The position numbers and the translations under genes were made by a program. A model generated the notes under the pieces. The model saw nothing but the letters and a program-made list of their open reading frames with translations, did no database searches and had not been told where the DNA came from. Shown piece by piece: positions 24,962 to 34,822 of a stretch of 64,000 nt of DNA. The stretch is from positions 620,001 through 684,000 of the forward strand of contig JAQJDB010000006.1 in assembly GCA_032139905.1 (NCBI GenBank). Reading direction: 5' to 3'. Positions within the stretch are counted from its first letter, which is position 1; each line of letters opens with the position of its first letter. Source of the stretch: Nitrospira sp. MA-1. Lineage in GTDB: Bacteria > Nitrospirota > Nitrospiria > Nitrospirales > UBA8639.

Positions 24962-26836
24962 ATGAATGGTAATAAATCCCAAAATGGACTTTTTGAAAAG
25001 AGGATGGTCATGAACGAAACGACGACACCGGCCGAATATGGAAGGAGGGGTTTAGGAGCCTGGCTTCTGAGTTGCGGTCTCCTGATTGGTAGCCTAGGCC
25101 TAGCAACCACCTCCCACGCGGAAATGGCGGAAGGATTTGCCGAAGGGAGTCGCCCCGCCCCGCCATCTGCGGAACAGGTTGAAGCAGGGAAGCGAGTGTA
25201 TTTCACCAAATGTGTATGGTGTCATGGGGTTGAGGGGGCTGGTGACGGACCCGGAGCCGATCGATTATGGCCGCGTCCACGGAATTTTAATGCAGGGACA
25301 TTTAAAATCCGACATACCGCGAGCGGTGAATTGCCCCTAATAGACGTGGATTTATTTCAAACCGTTACCCATGGATTGCCTGGTTCGGCCATGCCGTCAT
25401 GGGAGGGTATTTTGACCGAAGATCAACGCAGAGATGTATTGGCTTTTGTGACAACTGAGTTAGTCAAGGATCGTAGTTGGCAGGATACGGAATTTGAAGA
25501 ATTCCATGTATTGCAATTGGATAAAATTCAACCGGTTGCTCCCTCGGCTGAATCAATCAAACGCGGTTCGGAGTTAGTAAAAGAAATGAAATGTATAGAA
25601 TGCCATGGGGTAGAAGGTCGGGGAGATGGGAATGCCTTTAATCTCAAAGATGACTGGGGCTTTTCCATTCAACCTGCGGATTGGCATAAATGCTGGAATT
25701 TCAGAGGCAGCCGACAAGATGCCTATAATGTAAAAAACATTTTCCGGACATTTTCCACAGGGGTAAGTGGAACGCCGATGCCATCTTTTGCAGATAATAC
25801 TACTGTAGAGGACAGGTGGCATATTGCCAATTACGTCAATCATCTTTGTGAACGTGATGTTGATGTGGATATTGCCGGAGGTAATGTGACGGATGAAATC
25901 GCTGCGGCTTTACTAGCGGCAAAGCCCAGGGGAATTGATCCTCTTACGGATAAACCCAAAGTTGATTTCGTGGTTCCTTCTAAGTTTGTCGAAGGAGAGT
26001 TGCCGGCTGACGAACATGATGAACGTTGGAAACTGGTTGACCGTCGCATTGTAGCCATGGGAGGGCAGATCACCCATAAACCAAGAAACTTTGTGACAAG
26101 AATTGACGATGTGTGGGTTCAATCCTTGTACAATGAAACCCATATCTCATTTATGTTCCGTTGGGATGACCGGACCAAGAGTGTGCAGCAAGATAGCGTT
26201 GACTGGGAACCCTATGAGGTAAATCTTGGAGATTACGGTATAGAAGAACAGGCACCAGGAGGATCAAAATTTGCCGATGATCCTGAACACCCTGAATCGA
26301 TTGCCGCGAAACAAACGGCCTATCAAGTGTTTAATGACGGGCTGGCTTTTCAGTTCCCAATAAAATGGCAGGAATTGCCTGCGCCAAGAAAGCCTAGATA
26401 TTTCTGGGGAGATGAGGGATTTCCCGTGGACATCGCCAAATGGACGGCTGATGGAGAATTGAAAGCGTACCAAGGTGAAGGTTGGGATGTTGATTTCGAA
26501 GATCGTGACGATTTCACCGAAGAACTGAAAACTGTGAAAGCTGAATGGAAAGATGGACGATGGACGGTTATCATAACGCGCCCACTCAAGGGTGACTATG
26601 AGGAAGATGCTTACATTGAATTGGGAAAATATATTCCTATTAATTTCTTTGTTTGGGATGGTCACAATGGGGATGTCGGGCGAAAGATGGCAGTCTCCGC
26701 TTTCTATTATCTGGTGTTAGAGCCACCCATAGAAAAAGAAACATATATTTACCCAACACTGGCCGCCATTGGGTTGGTCCTTGTTGAAGGGTGGATTTTG
26801 ACCCGACGCGCTAATCGTCGTAAGGGTAAAGTCTAA
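24962..26836 (+). CDS. Diheme cytochrome c fused to an NxrC/EbdC-like heme b domain
   Basis: ATG 24962 is preceded by AAGGAGGA (24947-24954). A signal-type segment (GAWLLSCGLLIGSLGLA) is followed by two cytochrome c domains (CVWCH at residue 84, CIECH at residue 211, with SAMPSW and TPMPSF methionines). The C-terminal 280 residues belong to the ethylbenzene-dehydrogenase gamma family: RWDDRTKS, FQFPIKW, INFFVWDGHNGDVGRK. The lysine in GRKMAVSA aligns with the lysine heme b ligand region of EbdC. One helix near the C-terminus anchors it. It probably links a type II DMSO-reductase-like enzyme such as Nxr to the oxidase. Confidence 0.85.
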   Translation: MNGNKSQNGLFEKRMVMNETTTPAEYGRRGLGAWLLSCGLLIGSLGLATTSHAEMAEGFAEGSRPAPPSAEQVEAGKRVYFTKCVWCHGVEGAGDGPGADRLWPRPRNFNAGTFKIRHTASGELPLIDVDLFQTVTHGLPGSAMPSWEGILTEDQRRDVLAFVTTELVKDRSWQDTEFEEFHVLQLDKIQPVAPSAESIKRGSELVKEMKCIECHGVEGRGDGNAFNLKDDWGFSIQPADWHKCWNFRGSRQDAYNVKNIFRTFSTGVSGTPMPSFADNTTVEDRWHIANYVNHLCERDVDVDIAGGNVTDEIAAALLAAKPRGIDPLTDKPKVDFVVPSKFVEGELPADEHDERWKLVDRRIVAMGGQITHKPRNFVTRIDDVWVQSLYNETHISFMFRWDDRTKSVQQDSVDWEPYEVNLGDYGIEEQAPGGSKFADDPEHPESIAAKQTAYQVFNDGLAFQFPIKWQELPAPRKPRYFWGDEGFPVDIAKWTADGELKAYQGEGWDVDFEDRDDFTEELKTVKAEWKDGRWTVIITRPLKGDYEEDAYIELGKYIPINFFVWDGHNGDVGRKMAVSAFYYLVLEPPIEKETYIYPTLAAIGLVLVEGWILTRRANRRKGKV

Positions 26837-26870
26837 GGAAAATGTGAACTTCGGAAATATCCGAAAAATG

Positions 26871-26899
26871 AAGGGGGTGGGCAACCACCCCCTTTTTTT
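26871..26899 (+). terminator. Rho-independent terminator closing the oxidase cluster
   Basis: A 10-bp G/C-rich stem (26871-26880 with 26885-26894), GCAA loop and seven T. The T tract ends at 26899, exactly before the mobA ATG. A weaker hairpin (26850-26865) precedes it. Confidence 0.9.
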
Positions 26900-27520
26900 A
26901 TGACCAATATTAAAAAATTTACAAATATTTCCGGTGTAGTCTTAGCAGGCGGGAAAAGCCGGAGGATGGGGAAAGATAAGAGAATCCTCGAATGGGAGGG
27001 GGTTAAATTTCTCGATAAAGTTTGCCTCACCCTCGTAGAATTATTTGATGAAATCATTGTGGTGACTGCCATTGAAGATTACCCTTGCGGACACCTCCCT
27101 GTTAGATCAGTGACCGACGCCATTCCTCATACAGGTTCCTTAGGGGGCATGTTTACCGGGATCAAGGAGGCCTCTCATTCTTCTGTATTTGTAGTGGCCT
27201 GTGATATGCCATTTTTAAATCCATCGGTTATTTCAAGACTCTGCGCTTTACCTGATAATGATGTGGTGATGGCCAATCTTTCAACCGGATATCAACCTCT
27301 TCATGCACGATATTCCAAACGTTGCTCCCTCATAATGGAGAGGATGATTCAGGACGGGAATCTTCGAATTCATAGCCTGATTCAGGACTCATCTCTCTCG
27401 GTCCAAATCGTTGAGGAATCTTTATTCGATGATATCGATCCTCATGGGTATTCTTTTTTGAATATTAATACTCCCTTTGATTTTGAATTCGCTAGAAAAG
27501 CTGCTTCTCATCTGAAATAA
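26900..27520 (+). CDS. mobA: Molybdenum cofactor guanylyltransferase MobA
   Basis: About 206 residues with the MobA nucleotide-binding signature GVVLAGGKSRRMGKDK near the N-terminus, TGSLGGMFTGI and the catalytic-type VVACDMPFLNPS. It transfers GMP to molybdopterin to make the bis-MGD cofactor used by Nxr and other DMSO-reductase-family enzymes. The ATG sits right behind the T tract of the preceding terminator, leaving no room for an SD, so expression probably uses read-through or a leaderless transcript. The next gene starts four bases after its stop. Confidence 0.9.
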   Translation: MTNIKKFTNISGVVLAGGKSRRMGKDKRILEWEGVKFLDKVCLTLVELFDEIIVVTAIEDYPCGHLPVRSVTDAIPHTGSLGGMFTGIKEASHSSVFVVACDMPFLNPSVISRLCALPDNDVVMANLSTGYQPLHARYSKRCSLIMERMIQDGNLRIHSLIQDSSLSVQIVEESLFDDIDPHGYSFLNINTPFDFEFARKAASHLK

Positions 27521-27524
27521 TAGT

Positions 27525-28604
27525 ATGCCTCTCTCCCACCACAATTTATTGATTATTCATCCTGGAGCATTAGGGGATGGGTTATTAGCTCTGCCTGCTC
27601 TTCGGATATTGCAGATTAGATTTCCTGACCATCGTCTAATTTGGTTTGGTCATAAGGAATTGGGTGAGGTACTTATGCATACGCAGGAGGTTCATCAGGC
27701 CTATTCTTTTGATAGACTGGAATTTTTGGCATATCGTGTGGAAAATGACTCCCTTCAAGAGAATTTTCTGTCGATTCTCCGTCGTTGCGATAGAGCCATT
27801 TGTTGGTTAGAGGACACAGACGGAATTTGGCTAAGTTGGTTGAAGACCGCGGGAATTCCAAACTGTATTCTTCGGTCCCCTCGTGACCCGACATTGATAA
27901 ATAAACATATGGTTGATCGGTATGTTGAAATACTTCAACCTTGGGCTAGGACGACAGAGGTCCGGAGTGACATAGGAGCACATGAGAGGCCTGCACGGCA
28001 TCTTGTTTTCCACAAATCACTCTCGTTAAGAGTCCATTCTCCCATCAAGGAGCCACTTATTGTTCTTCATGTTGGAAGCGGGTGTCGATATAAATGTGCC
28101 TCTCCGATGTTTTGGGCGAGTATTGTAAATGGCCTGATGAGGACGAATCCGAAACGGAAGATTTGTCTTGTAGGAGGACCCGCAGATATTGACTCTCTTC
28201 GAAATGTGCAAGGGTTACTGACTGACATTGAGTATGCCACTCTTACCGGAATGGATCTGCTTCAGGTCGCAAAATATTTACAATATGCCCAAATATTTAT
28301 TGGGCATGATTCTGGACTTTCGCATTTCGCTGCAAGCTTTGGCATTTCTTCCGTATTGTTGTTTGGGCCAACCGATCCGGCAAAATGGGCGCCGCAGGGA
28401 GCTCATGTAACCATTATACGAAAATCCTGTCATTGCATTGGTAAGACGTCCATTGCTGGTTGTATGGATAGACAATGTCTTTCTGTTTCTCCACTTGAAG
28501 TCCTCGGAAAGGTTGAAGAGGTATTATGTGGAGTGAAGACAGCCGTAAATTACCCAGCCTTTGAGTGCGTTGATGAAGACTTAACTGTGCCTTGCCTTGG
28601 TTAG
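27525..28604 (+). CDS. Glycosyltransferase family 9 (heptosyltransferase-like)
   Basis: About 359 residues with the GT9 N-terminal pattern LLIIHPGALGDGLLALPALR, the central LIVLHVGSG-type strand and the C-terminal donor site IFIGHDSGLSHFAASFG plus FGPTDPAKWAP. Such enzymes add heptose or related sugars to lipopolysaccharide core. The downstream kdsD and ligase genes in the window fit an LPS-bearing organism. Confidence 0.85.
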   Translation: MPLSHHNLLIIHPGALGDGLLALPALRILQIRFPDHRLIWFGHKELGEVLMHTQEVHQAYSFDRLEFLAYRVENDSLQENFLSILRRCDRAICWLEDTDGIWLSWLKTAGIPNCILRSPRDPTLINKHMVDRYVEILQPWARTTEVRSDIGAHERPARHLVFHKSLSLRVHSPIKEPLIVLHVGSGCRYKCASPMFWASIVNGLMRTNPKRKICLVGGPADIDSLRNVQGLLTDIEYATLTGMDLLQVAKYLQYAQIFIGHDSGLSHFAASFGISSVLLFGPTDPAKWAPQGAHVTIIRKSCHCIGKTSIAGCMDRQCLSVSPLEVLGKVEEVLCGVKTAVNYPAFECVDEDLTVPCLG

Positions 28605-28672
28605 AATGCTGTGCTACATTCGCCGCGGCTATTGAAAAACCCATATATTCTGCGTAGATAGGATGTTTCAGC

Positions 28673-30454
28673 GTGGAGAAAATCCTCCAAAACCAAGTCA
28701 TTGAGGCCATTGGGGTTATCCTTAGCACGGCCAAGGAATCCGGCGAGTTAATGGTGGACACGATTCCTAGCATCGTTGTGGAACCTCCTAAACGACCGGA
28801 ATGGGGAGACTTTTCTTCTAGTGTCGCAATGACATTGGCCTCACAAGCTCGACAACCACCTTTGAATGTAGCCGAACTGTTGGCAGCAGGCCTTCGTGCG
28901 CAGTTTTCAGATCTATTCGTCCACGTTAACGTTGTCCCTCCAGGATTTTTGAATTTGACCCTCCATCCCATCCGGTGGATTCAAGTCCTACGGATGATTC
29001 AGGACAAGGGATCGTTATATGGAACCAGCGACATTGGAAAAGGGAAACGCATCCTCCTGGAGTTTGTGAGCGCGAATCCGACAGGGCCGTTGCATGTCGG
29101 CCATGGACGAGGAGCGGCATTGGGGCAAGCCATTGCCAGCTTATTGAAATCTACCGGATTTTCAGTTTTCCGTGAATATTATATTAACGATGCCGGTCGC
29201 CAATTACAGTTGTTGGGTCGTTCCGTCCATGCCCGTTATCGAGAGCATTGGGGCAAACCGTCATCGTTTCCCGAGGATGGCTATCATGGAGACTATATAA
29301 AAATTGTGGCTGAATCGGTGGCGAAGACTCATGGGCAAACCTTACTGGAGGACTCATCGGAAAAGGCGGAGACACTCTGTGCGCAATTGGCCAGTCAGAT
29401 GCTTTTGGATCGAATCAAAGAAGATTTGGCCACATTTGGTGTTGAATTTGAAACCTGGTTTAGCGAGACATCCCTGCATACGACTGGTCTTATTCAACAA
29501 TCGTTGGACGAACTTAGACAGAAAAGGCTGCTCATAGAAGAGGAGGGAGCCTGGTGGTTTCGTTCATCTCAGTTTGGAGATGAAAAAGATCGTGTGGCTC
29601 AAAAACAGGATGGGAGCTATACCTATTTAGCGGCCGATATAGCCTACCATCGACAAAAATTAGAACGTGGTTTTGATACCTTAATAAATATTTGGGGTGC
29701 TGATCATCATGGCTATATTCCACGGATGGAAGCCACAGTTCAAGCGTTTGGCTTTGCCAAAGAGACTTTGCGGATCGTTTTGGTGCAAATGGTGAGTCTG
29801 CGACGTGGTGGGCAAAAAATTGAGATGTCGAAGCGAGCTGGTGAATTTGTGACCCTACGCGAGGTGATTGATGAGGTGGGTCCAGATGCCGCTAAGTTTT
29901 TTTTCCTGATGAGACGAGCCGATACGCATTTGGATTTTGACTTGGATTTAGCCAAACAACAGTCTTCGGATAATCCCGTCTATTATGTTCAGTATGCGCA
30001 TGCTCGATTGGCCAGTCTCTTTCGAGTGGCCCAGGAACGCCAAGTACGCCTTCCGGTCATCCAGGACGTTAAGCAGGCATTATTGATTCAGGATGAAGAG
30101 TTGGGGCTTATTAAAACATTGGCACAATATCCTTTGGTGGTCGAAAGCAGTGCTCTCGCGTTAGAGCCTCATCGGGTGACGTTTTATCTCCAAGAGCTTG
30201 CTGCGCAATTGCATGCCTACTACAACAAAAATCGGGTCCTTCCCTCATTGGATTCTGAGAGGGACACTGGGGGTAGGGGAGAAAATATTAAATTCGAGAC
30301 AAGTGGGAATACTGGAGCATTGAATCAGGAGCTCAGGTACGAAAGTATTTCGCCGGATTTGACCGCCGCTCGCTTAGCCCTGCTTCGGCAAGTCCAGACG
30401 GTTCTTGGTAATGGGCTATCTCTCCTGGGAATATCCGCACCGGAGAAAATGTAA
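28673..30454 (+). CDS. argS: Arginyl-tRNA synthetase with a C-terminal-region insertion
   Basis: About 593 residues. HIGH-type motif in SANPTGPLHVGHGRGA, KMSKR-type motif EMSKRAGEFVTL, and the C-terminal anticodon-binding helix bundle (YYVQYAHARLASLF, AARLALLRQVQTVLGNGL, ending LGISAPEKM). Between YYNKNRVL and AARLALL, where related enzymes normally have about ten residues, there are some 40 (DSERDTGGRGENIKF onward). GTG 28673 is taken as start; the product then begins MEKILQNQ. Confidence 0.93.
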   Translation: MEKILQNQVIEAIGVILSTAKESGELMVDTIPSIVVEPPKRPEWGDFSSSVAMTLASQARQPPLNVAELLAAGLRAQFSDLFVHVNVVPPGFLNLTLHPIRWIQVLRMIQDKGSLYGTSDIGKGKRILLEFVSANPTGPLHVGHGRGAALGQAIASLLKSTGFSVFREYYINDAGRQLQLLGRSVHARYREHWGKPSSFPEDGYHGDYIKIVAESVAKTHGQTLLEDSSEKAETLCAQLASQMLLDRIKEDLATFGVEFETWFSETSLHTTGLIQQSLDELRQKRLLIEEEGAWWFRSSQFGDEKDRVAQKQDGSYTYLAADIAYHRQKLERGFDTLINIWGADHHGYIPRMEATVQAFGFAKETLRIVLVQMVSLRRGGQKIEMSKRAGEFVTLREVIDEVGPDAAKFFFLMRRADTHLDFDLDLAKQQSSDNPVYYVQYAHARLASLFRVAQERQVRLPVIQDVKQALLIQDEELGLIKTLAQYPLVVESSALALEPHRVTFYLQELAAQLHAYYNKNRVLPSLDSERDTGGRGENIKFETSGNTGALNQELRYESISPDLTAARLALLRQVQTVLGNGLSLLGISAPEKM

Positions 30455-30455
30455 C

Positions 30456-31661
30456 GTGCGTGAAGGTCAAGCATTCACGAAGATAATGCCTCAAGAGCCA
30501 TCCATCTCACAGTCAGGTCCAAATCGTTTCCATATTCAGCATACTGTGCCTTCGGGTCGTGCGAGGGGTGGACGATTATTTACCGCCCATGGAGAGATCG
30601 AGACTCCGGCTTTTATGCCGGTTGGCTCACAGGGGACGGTCAAGGGACTGGACCCGAAGGAAGTCCGCGAATGCGGGTTTCATATGATTTTGGCGAATGC
30701 CTATCATCTCTTTTTGCGACCTGGCCATGAACTCATTGAATCTCTGGGAGGGCTTCATGCCTTTATGCAATGGTCCGGAGCGATTTTGACTGATAGTGGT
30801 GGGTACCAGATGGTGAGCCTGGCAGATCTTTGTAAGGTGACGGAGGAGGGAGTCGGCTTTCGTTCCCATATCGACGGTGCGTGGCATTTACTCTCACCGG
30901 AAAAAAGTATGGCCATCCAAGTCGCACTTGGATCCGATATTATGATGGTTCTTGACCATTGTCCGACCTTTCCTTGTACCGAGCAGCAAGCGCGCGAAGC
31001 CGTACAGCGAACGACCAGGTGGGCCAAGCGATGTGCGGTGGTGCCGAGAAAAGAGCACCAATGGTTGTTTGGAATTGTTCAGGGTGGAGTCTTTACCCAG
31101 TTGAGGGAAGAGTCGACTCAGGAGTTGGTTAATCTGAACATGGATGGGTATGCCTTGGGTGGATTATCCTTGGGGGAAGAAAAGCCGGCCATGTTGACCA
31201 TGATCGAGACGGTCATTGATCAGCTTCCCCCTAGCCACCCGCGTTACTTAATGGGAGTTGGGCTTCCTGAAGATATTGTGGAAGGGGTAGCCCAAGGATT
31301 GGATTTATTTGATTGCGTCATCCCGACCCGCCATGGAAGAACTGGCTGGCTGTTTACCTCTACAGGGAAGGTGTTGATTAAACAGGCCCGCTACTCCCGT
31401 GATCCAAATCCCATTGATGCCGAATGTGGGTGTCCTGTATGCCACCGGTTTTCCAGGGCATATTTACGACACCTGTTTTTATCGCATGAAATGTTGGGTG
31501 TACGTCTGAATACGGTCCATAATCTTTGGTATTATGGCTCGCTCATGAAGGGGTTGCGACAAGCTATCAGCGCGAATCAGTTTGACGACTATCGGAGAGA
31601 TTTTTACCGGCGACGCGAATGTGATCCGAGTGAAACGCTCATTCAGGATGTGACGACCTGA
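30456..31661 (+). CDS. tgt: Queuine tRNA-ribosyltransferase
   Basis: About 400 residues. SGRARGGRLFTAHGEIETP, FMPVGSQGTVKGL, the nucleophile-loop motif LTDSGGYQMVSL, GIVQGGVF, YALGGLSLGE, MGVGLPEDIVEGV and the zinc site CGCPVCHRFS with the downstream His in LNTVHN are all present. It exchanges guanine for the queuosine precursor at position 34 of GUN tRNAs. GTG 30456 has GGAGAA upstream; ATG 30486 is the alternative and lacks an SD. It precedes yajC-secD-secF, a common bacterial order. Confidence 0.93.
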   Translation: MREGQAFTKIMPQEPSISQSGPNRFHIQHTVPSGRARGGRLFTAHGEIETPAFMPVGSQGTVKGLDPKEVRECGFHMILANAYHLFLRPGHELIESLGGLHAFMQWSGAILTDSGGYQMVSLADLCKVTEEGVGFRSHIDGAWHLLSPEKSMAIQVALGSDIMMVLDHCPTFPCTEQQAREAVQRTTRWAKRCAVVPRKEHQWLFGIVQGGVFTQLREESTQELVNLNMDGYALGGLSLGEEKPAMLTMIETVIDQLPPSHPRYLMGVGLPEDIVEGVAQGLDLFDCVIPTRHGRTGWLFTSTGKVLIKQARYSRDPNPIDAECGCPVCHRFSRAYLRHLFLSHEMLGVRLNTVHNLWYYGSLMKGLRQAISANQFDDYRRDFYRRRECDPSETLIQDVTT

Positions 31662-31702
31662 TCGAATGGATTGACCACAGAAACATTTACATTGAGGTAC
31701 TT

Positions 31703-32026
31703 ATGAATTTAGATTCCTATGCCTGGGCCCAAGCCGGAGGAGCCGGCCCCGATTCCTCAGCCGGCTTATTATCGCTCATTCCTTTTCTTCTAATTTTTGT
31801 AGTGTTTTATTTTTTGCTTATTTTGCCGCAGCAACGTCGACAAAAAAAACAACGGGAATTGTTGGATAGCCTCAAAAAAGGCGATAAGGTGATTACGTCT
31901 TCAGGGATTTGGGGAACCGTGACCAATTTGGATAAGGAAACGGCTACCCTACAAGTCGCGGATAATACAAAAATCCGGTTGCAACGCGATCATGTCGCGA
32001 GCATCCGTACGTCGAATGAATCATGA
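31703..32026 (+). CDS. yajC: Sec translocon accessory protein YajC
   Basis: About 107 residues with one membrane helix (IPFLLIFVVFYFLLILPQQ) followed by the typical RRQKKQRELLDSLKKGDKV and TSSGIWGTV. It is a component of the SecDF-YajC complex, placed directly before secD. Confidence 0.93.
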   Translation: MNLDSYAWAQAGGAGPDSSAGLLSLIPFLLIFVVFYFLLILPQQRRQKKQRELLDSLKKGDKVITSSGIWGTVTNLDKETATLQVADNTKIRLQRDHVASIRTSNES

Positions 32027-32045
32027 TGGATCAAGAGGTAGATGA

Positions 32046-33680
32046 ATGAAAAAGCTTCGTGGGAGGTTGTTTCTCCTTTTCGTGGTCACGGTGGTGTCCG
32101 CCATCCTGGCCCTTCCTTCGTTTCCAGGTCTGTTCCAGTCGTTACCTGATGGGGTCAAGAGGGTATTGAGTCATCGCGGACTCTCCTTGGGCCTGGATCT
32201 TCAGGGAGGAATTCACCTGGTCCTGGAAGTAGAAGAGGAGCGTGCGGTGGAGATTGCCGTTGATCGAATTCGAAAGGCTGTCGAGGATCTGCTGAAGGAT
32301 AAGGCAATCGAGGTGGAGGGTGTGCGTCGTGAGGGCTCGAAAATGATTGTCATCACCCTTCAACAAGAGGCGGATGGGGAGGCAGTCCGAACGCTTCTCG
32401 ATGAGTCTTTCCCGAACTTTATGTCGCAAAATCCAGCGGGAACGCGCTTAGTATACGAACTCCGAGACACCGAGGAAGAGCGAGTTAAAACTTCAGCCAT
32501 CAATCAGGCACTTGAAACCCTCAGAAACCGGATTGATGAATTTGGCGTGGCGGAACCTCTCATTCAGCGGTTGGGGCTCAACCAAATTGCAATTCAATTG
32601 CCTGGGGTCAAGGACCCTCAACGGGCTAAAGATCTCATTCAAGAAACGGCTCTCTTGGAATTTAAATTATTGGAGGAGTCCAAGGCGGCATTGGATTTAC
32701 CGCCTCAAGTGGAAAAAGGCCAAGAAGACACGGTACGGAAGACGTTGGAAGGAAAAATTCCTGAAGGGGCAGAAATTCTATTTGAAACGGCGGTTTCGGA
32801 ACCCGATGGGCGGGCGTATAGTATTCCCTATCTTGTGAAAAAAGATGCGGTTCTCATTGGGGATGTGTTGCAGGATGCACGCGTGTCAATTGGTGAGTTC
32901 AATGAGCCGATTGTCAGTATTACCTTTGACAGCAAAGGGGCACGAGAATTTGATGAGCTGACGGCTGCCAATATCGGTAAGCGGATGGCTGTGGTCTTGG
33001 ATGGAAAGGTGTATTCAGCGCCGGTCATTCGAGATCGGATCAGCGGCGGACGAGCGATCATTGAAGGTACCTTTTCCACGGCAGAAGCGAATGATCTGGC
33101 TGTGGTGCTCCGGGCCGGTGCATTACCGGCACCGTTAAAAACCTTGCAGGATTTAACCGTGGGGCCCTCACTGGGACAGGATTCAATTGAGAAAGGGTTA
33201 CGAACAACTATTATTGCCGGGTCGTTGGTCCTGATCTTTATGATTGTGTATTACCGACTTTCCGGCGTCATTGCGAATATGGCCGTTTTTCTTAATTTAA
33301 TTTGTTTGCTGGGAGCCTTATCTGGGCTCAATGCCACCTTAACTTTGCCGGGTATTGCCGGAATTATTTTGACTATTGGAATGGGAGTCGATTCCAATGT
33401 CTTGATATTTGAGCGAATTAGGGAGGAGCTTCGTCAGGGCCGCCCCGTTCGTTTAGCCGTAGATAGTGGGTATAATAAGGCCTTTTTAACAATCGTCGAT
33501 TCCCATGTGACGACCCTGATTACCGGGTTAGCACTGTTTTTATTTGGAACCGGACCCATCAAGGGGTTTGCGGTGACCTTGTGCTTGGGCATTGCTATTA
33601 ACTTGTTTACGGCGTTGGTCGGGACAAAGGTGGTATTTGATTTCATGAATCGACGAAAGTTGGATACGCTCAGTATCTAA
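32046..33680 (+). CDS. secD: Protein translocase subunit SecD
   Basis: About 544 residues with an N-terminal helix, the large P1 head domain (GLSLGLDLQGGIHLVLEV) and six C-terminal RND-type helices, including GIILTIGMGVDSNVLIFERI. It uses the proton motive force to assist late steps of Sec-dependent export. Twenty bases after yajC. Confidence 0.95.
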   Translation: MKKLRGRLFLLFVVTVVSAILALPSFPGLFQSLPDGVKRVLSHRGLSLGLDLQGGIHLVLEVEEERAVEIAVDRIRKAVEDLLKDKAIEVEGVRREGSKMIVITLQQEADGEAVRTLLDESFPNFMSQNPAGTRLVYELRDTEEERVKTSAINQALETLRNRIDEFGVAEPLIQRLGLNQIAIQLPGVKDPQRAKDLIQETALLEFKLLEESKAALDLPPQVEKGQEDTVRKTLEGKIPEGAEILFETAVSEPDGRAYSIPYLVKKDAVLIGDVLQDARVSIGEFNEPIVSITFDSKGAREFDELTAANIGKRMAVVLDGKVYSAPVIRDRISGGRAIIEGTFSTAEANDLAVVLRAGALPAPLKTLQDLTVGPSLGQDSIEKGLRTTIIAGSLVLIFMIVYYRLSGVIANMAVFLNLICLLGALSGLNATLTLPGIAGIILTIGMGVDSNVLIFERIREELRQGRPVRLAVDSGYNKAFLTIVDSHVTTLITGLALFLFGTGPIKGFAVTLCLGIAINLFTALVGTKVVFDFMNRRKLDTLSI

Positions 33681-33838
33681 TGGGTCATCTGGATTGAGAA
33701 GTGCTTCGTGAGCTTAATTGTCGTGGTTGGTGGGAGAATAGACATGCGGATTTATTGGGCTTGAGCATTCTTTCATGCGGGGCGTCAACGCAAGCATATG
33801 GGCATGAGACATTCTTTGGGGAGGAGCGCTGATAGATT

Positions 33839-34759
33839 ATGATGGAAATTCTGGGGAAAACAGATATTGATTTTATGGGAAAGCGGAACATTGCCTTCAT
33901 GGTATCAGGCTTTCTGGTTTCTCTGGGATTGTTGGCCGTTATCGCCATTCTGGTGGGATGGGCCAATTTGGGGATTGATTTTGCCGGGGGGACGGCCGTC
34001 CAACTGAAGTTTGATAAGCCCCTCCTGATTGCCGACGCCAGAAAAGCCTTGGATGCGCATGGACTGGGTGCCGCGGAACTTCAGGAGTTTCCCCAGGATC
34101 AAAAACTTTTGATACGCGTGAAAACTGAAACCACAATTGAAGAGGGCGTCAGTAAGAATATCATTCAGGCTTTTCAAGCTGAATTTCCTGATCATGGGTT
34201 TGTGGTGGACTCCAGTACGTCAATAGGTCCCACGATTGGGAAGAAACTACAAGAAGATGCCTTGATTGCCGTTATACTTTCGCTCGCAGGAATTATTCTC
34301 TATGTTGCCGTTCGTTTTGAGTTTCGTTTTGGCGTGGCTGCGGCCATTGCCACATTTCATGACGTCCTTGCAGTATTGGGGATTTATTTTTTGTTGAATA
34401 CCGAAATTACGTTGCTGGTGGTGACGGCCCTATTGACCCTGGCAGGATATTCTTTGACCGATACCGTGATTGTGTTCGACCGTATTCGTGAAAATCTTCG
34501 ACAGAGGAGACGTGAGACGACGACGACGATGATCAATAACGGGATTAATCAGGTCTTAAGCCGGACATTAATTACGACGTTGACTGTTGTTCTGGTCCTG
34601 GTTCCATTGACCATTTGGGGAGGAGAAGTGTTACACGATTTTTCTTTGGCCTTATTGTTGGGCGTTCTCATTGGAACCTATTCCTCGATTTTTGTCGCGA
34701 GTCCGCTCCTCTTACTGTGGCCTGGTGCAGAGGGAAAGCTATTAGGTCGAGGTAAATAG
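33839..34759 (+). CDS. secF: Protein translocase subunit SecF
   Basis: About 306 residues with ANLGIDFAGGTAVQL after helix 1 and the paired motif SLTDTVIVFDRIRENLR in the C-terminal helices. GGGGAGGAG (33818-33826) precedes ATGATG at 33839; the second ATG (33842) is equally good. The 158-base gap to secD is longer than usual but holds no gene. Confidence 0.95.
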   Translation: MMEILGKTDIDFMGKRNIAFMVSGFLVSLGLLAVIAILVGWANLGIDFAGGTAVQLKFDKPLLIADARKALDAHGLGAAELQEFPQDQKLLIRVKTETTIEEGVSKNIIQAFQAEFPDHGFVVDSSTSIGPTIGKKLQEDALIAVILSLAGIILYVAVRFEFRFGVAAAIATFHDVLAVLGIYFLLNTEITLLVVTALLTLAGYSLTDTVIVFDRIRENLRQRRRETTTTMINNGINQVLSRTLITTLTVVLVLVPLTIWGGEVLHDFSLALLLGVLIGTYSSIFVASPLLLLWPGAEGKLLGRGK

Positions 34760-34822
34760 ACTTCTCTGTTACTGTTTCTTGACAGCAAGGAAAAAGGAGC
34801 ACCAAAATGTAGAAAAATATAG

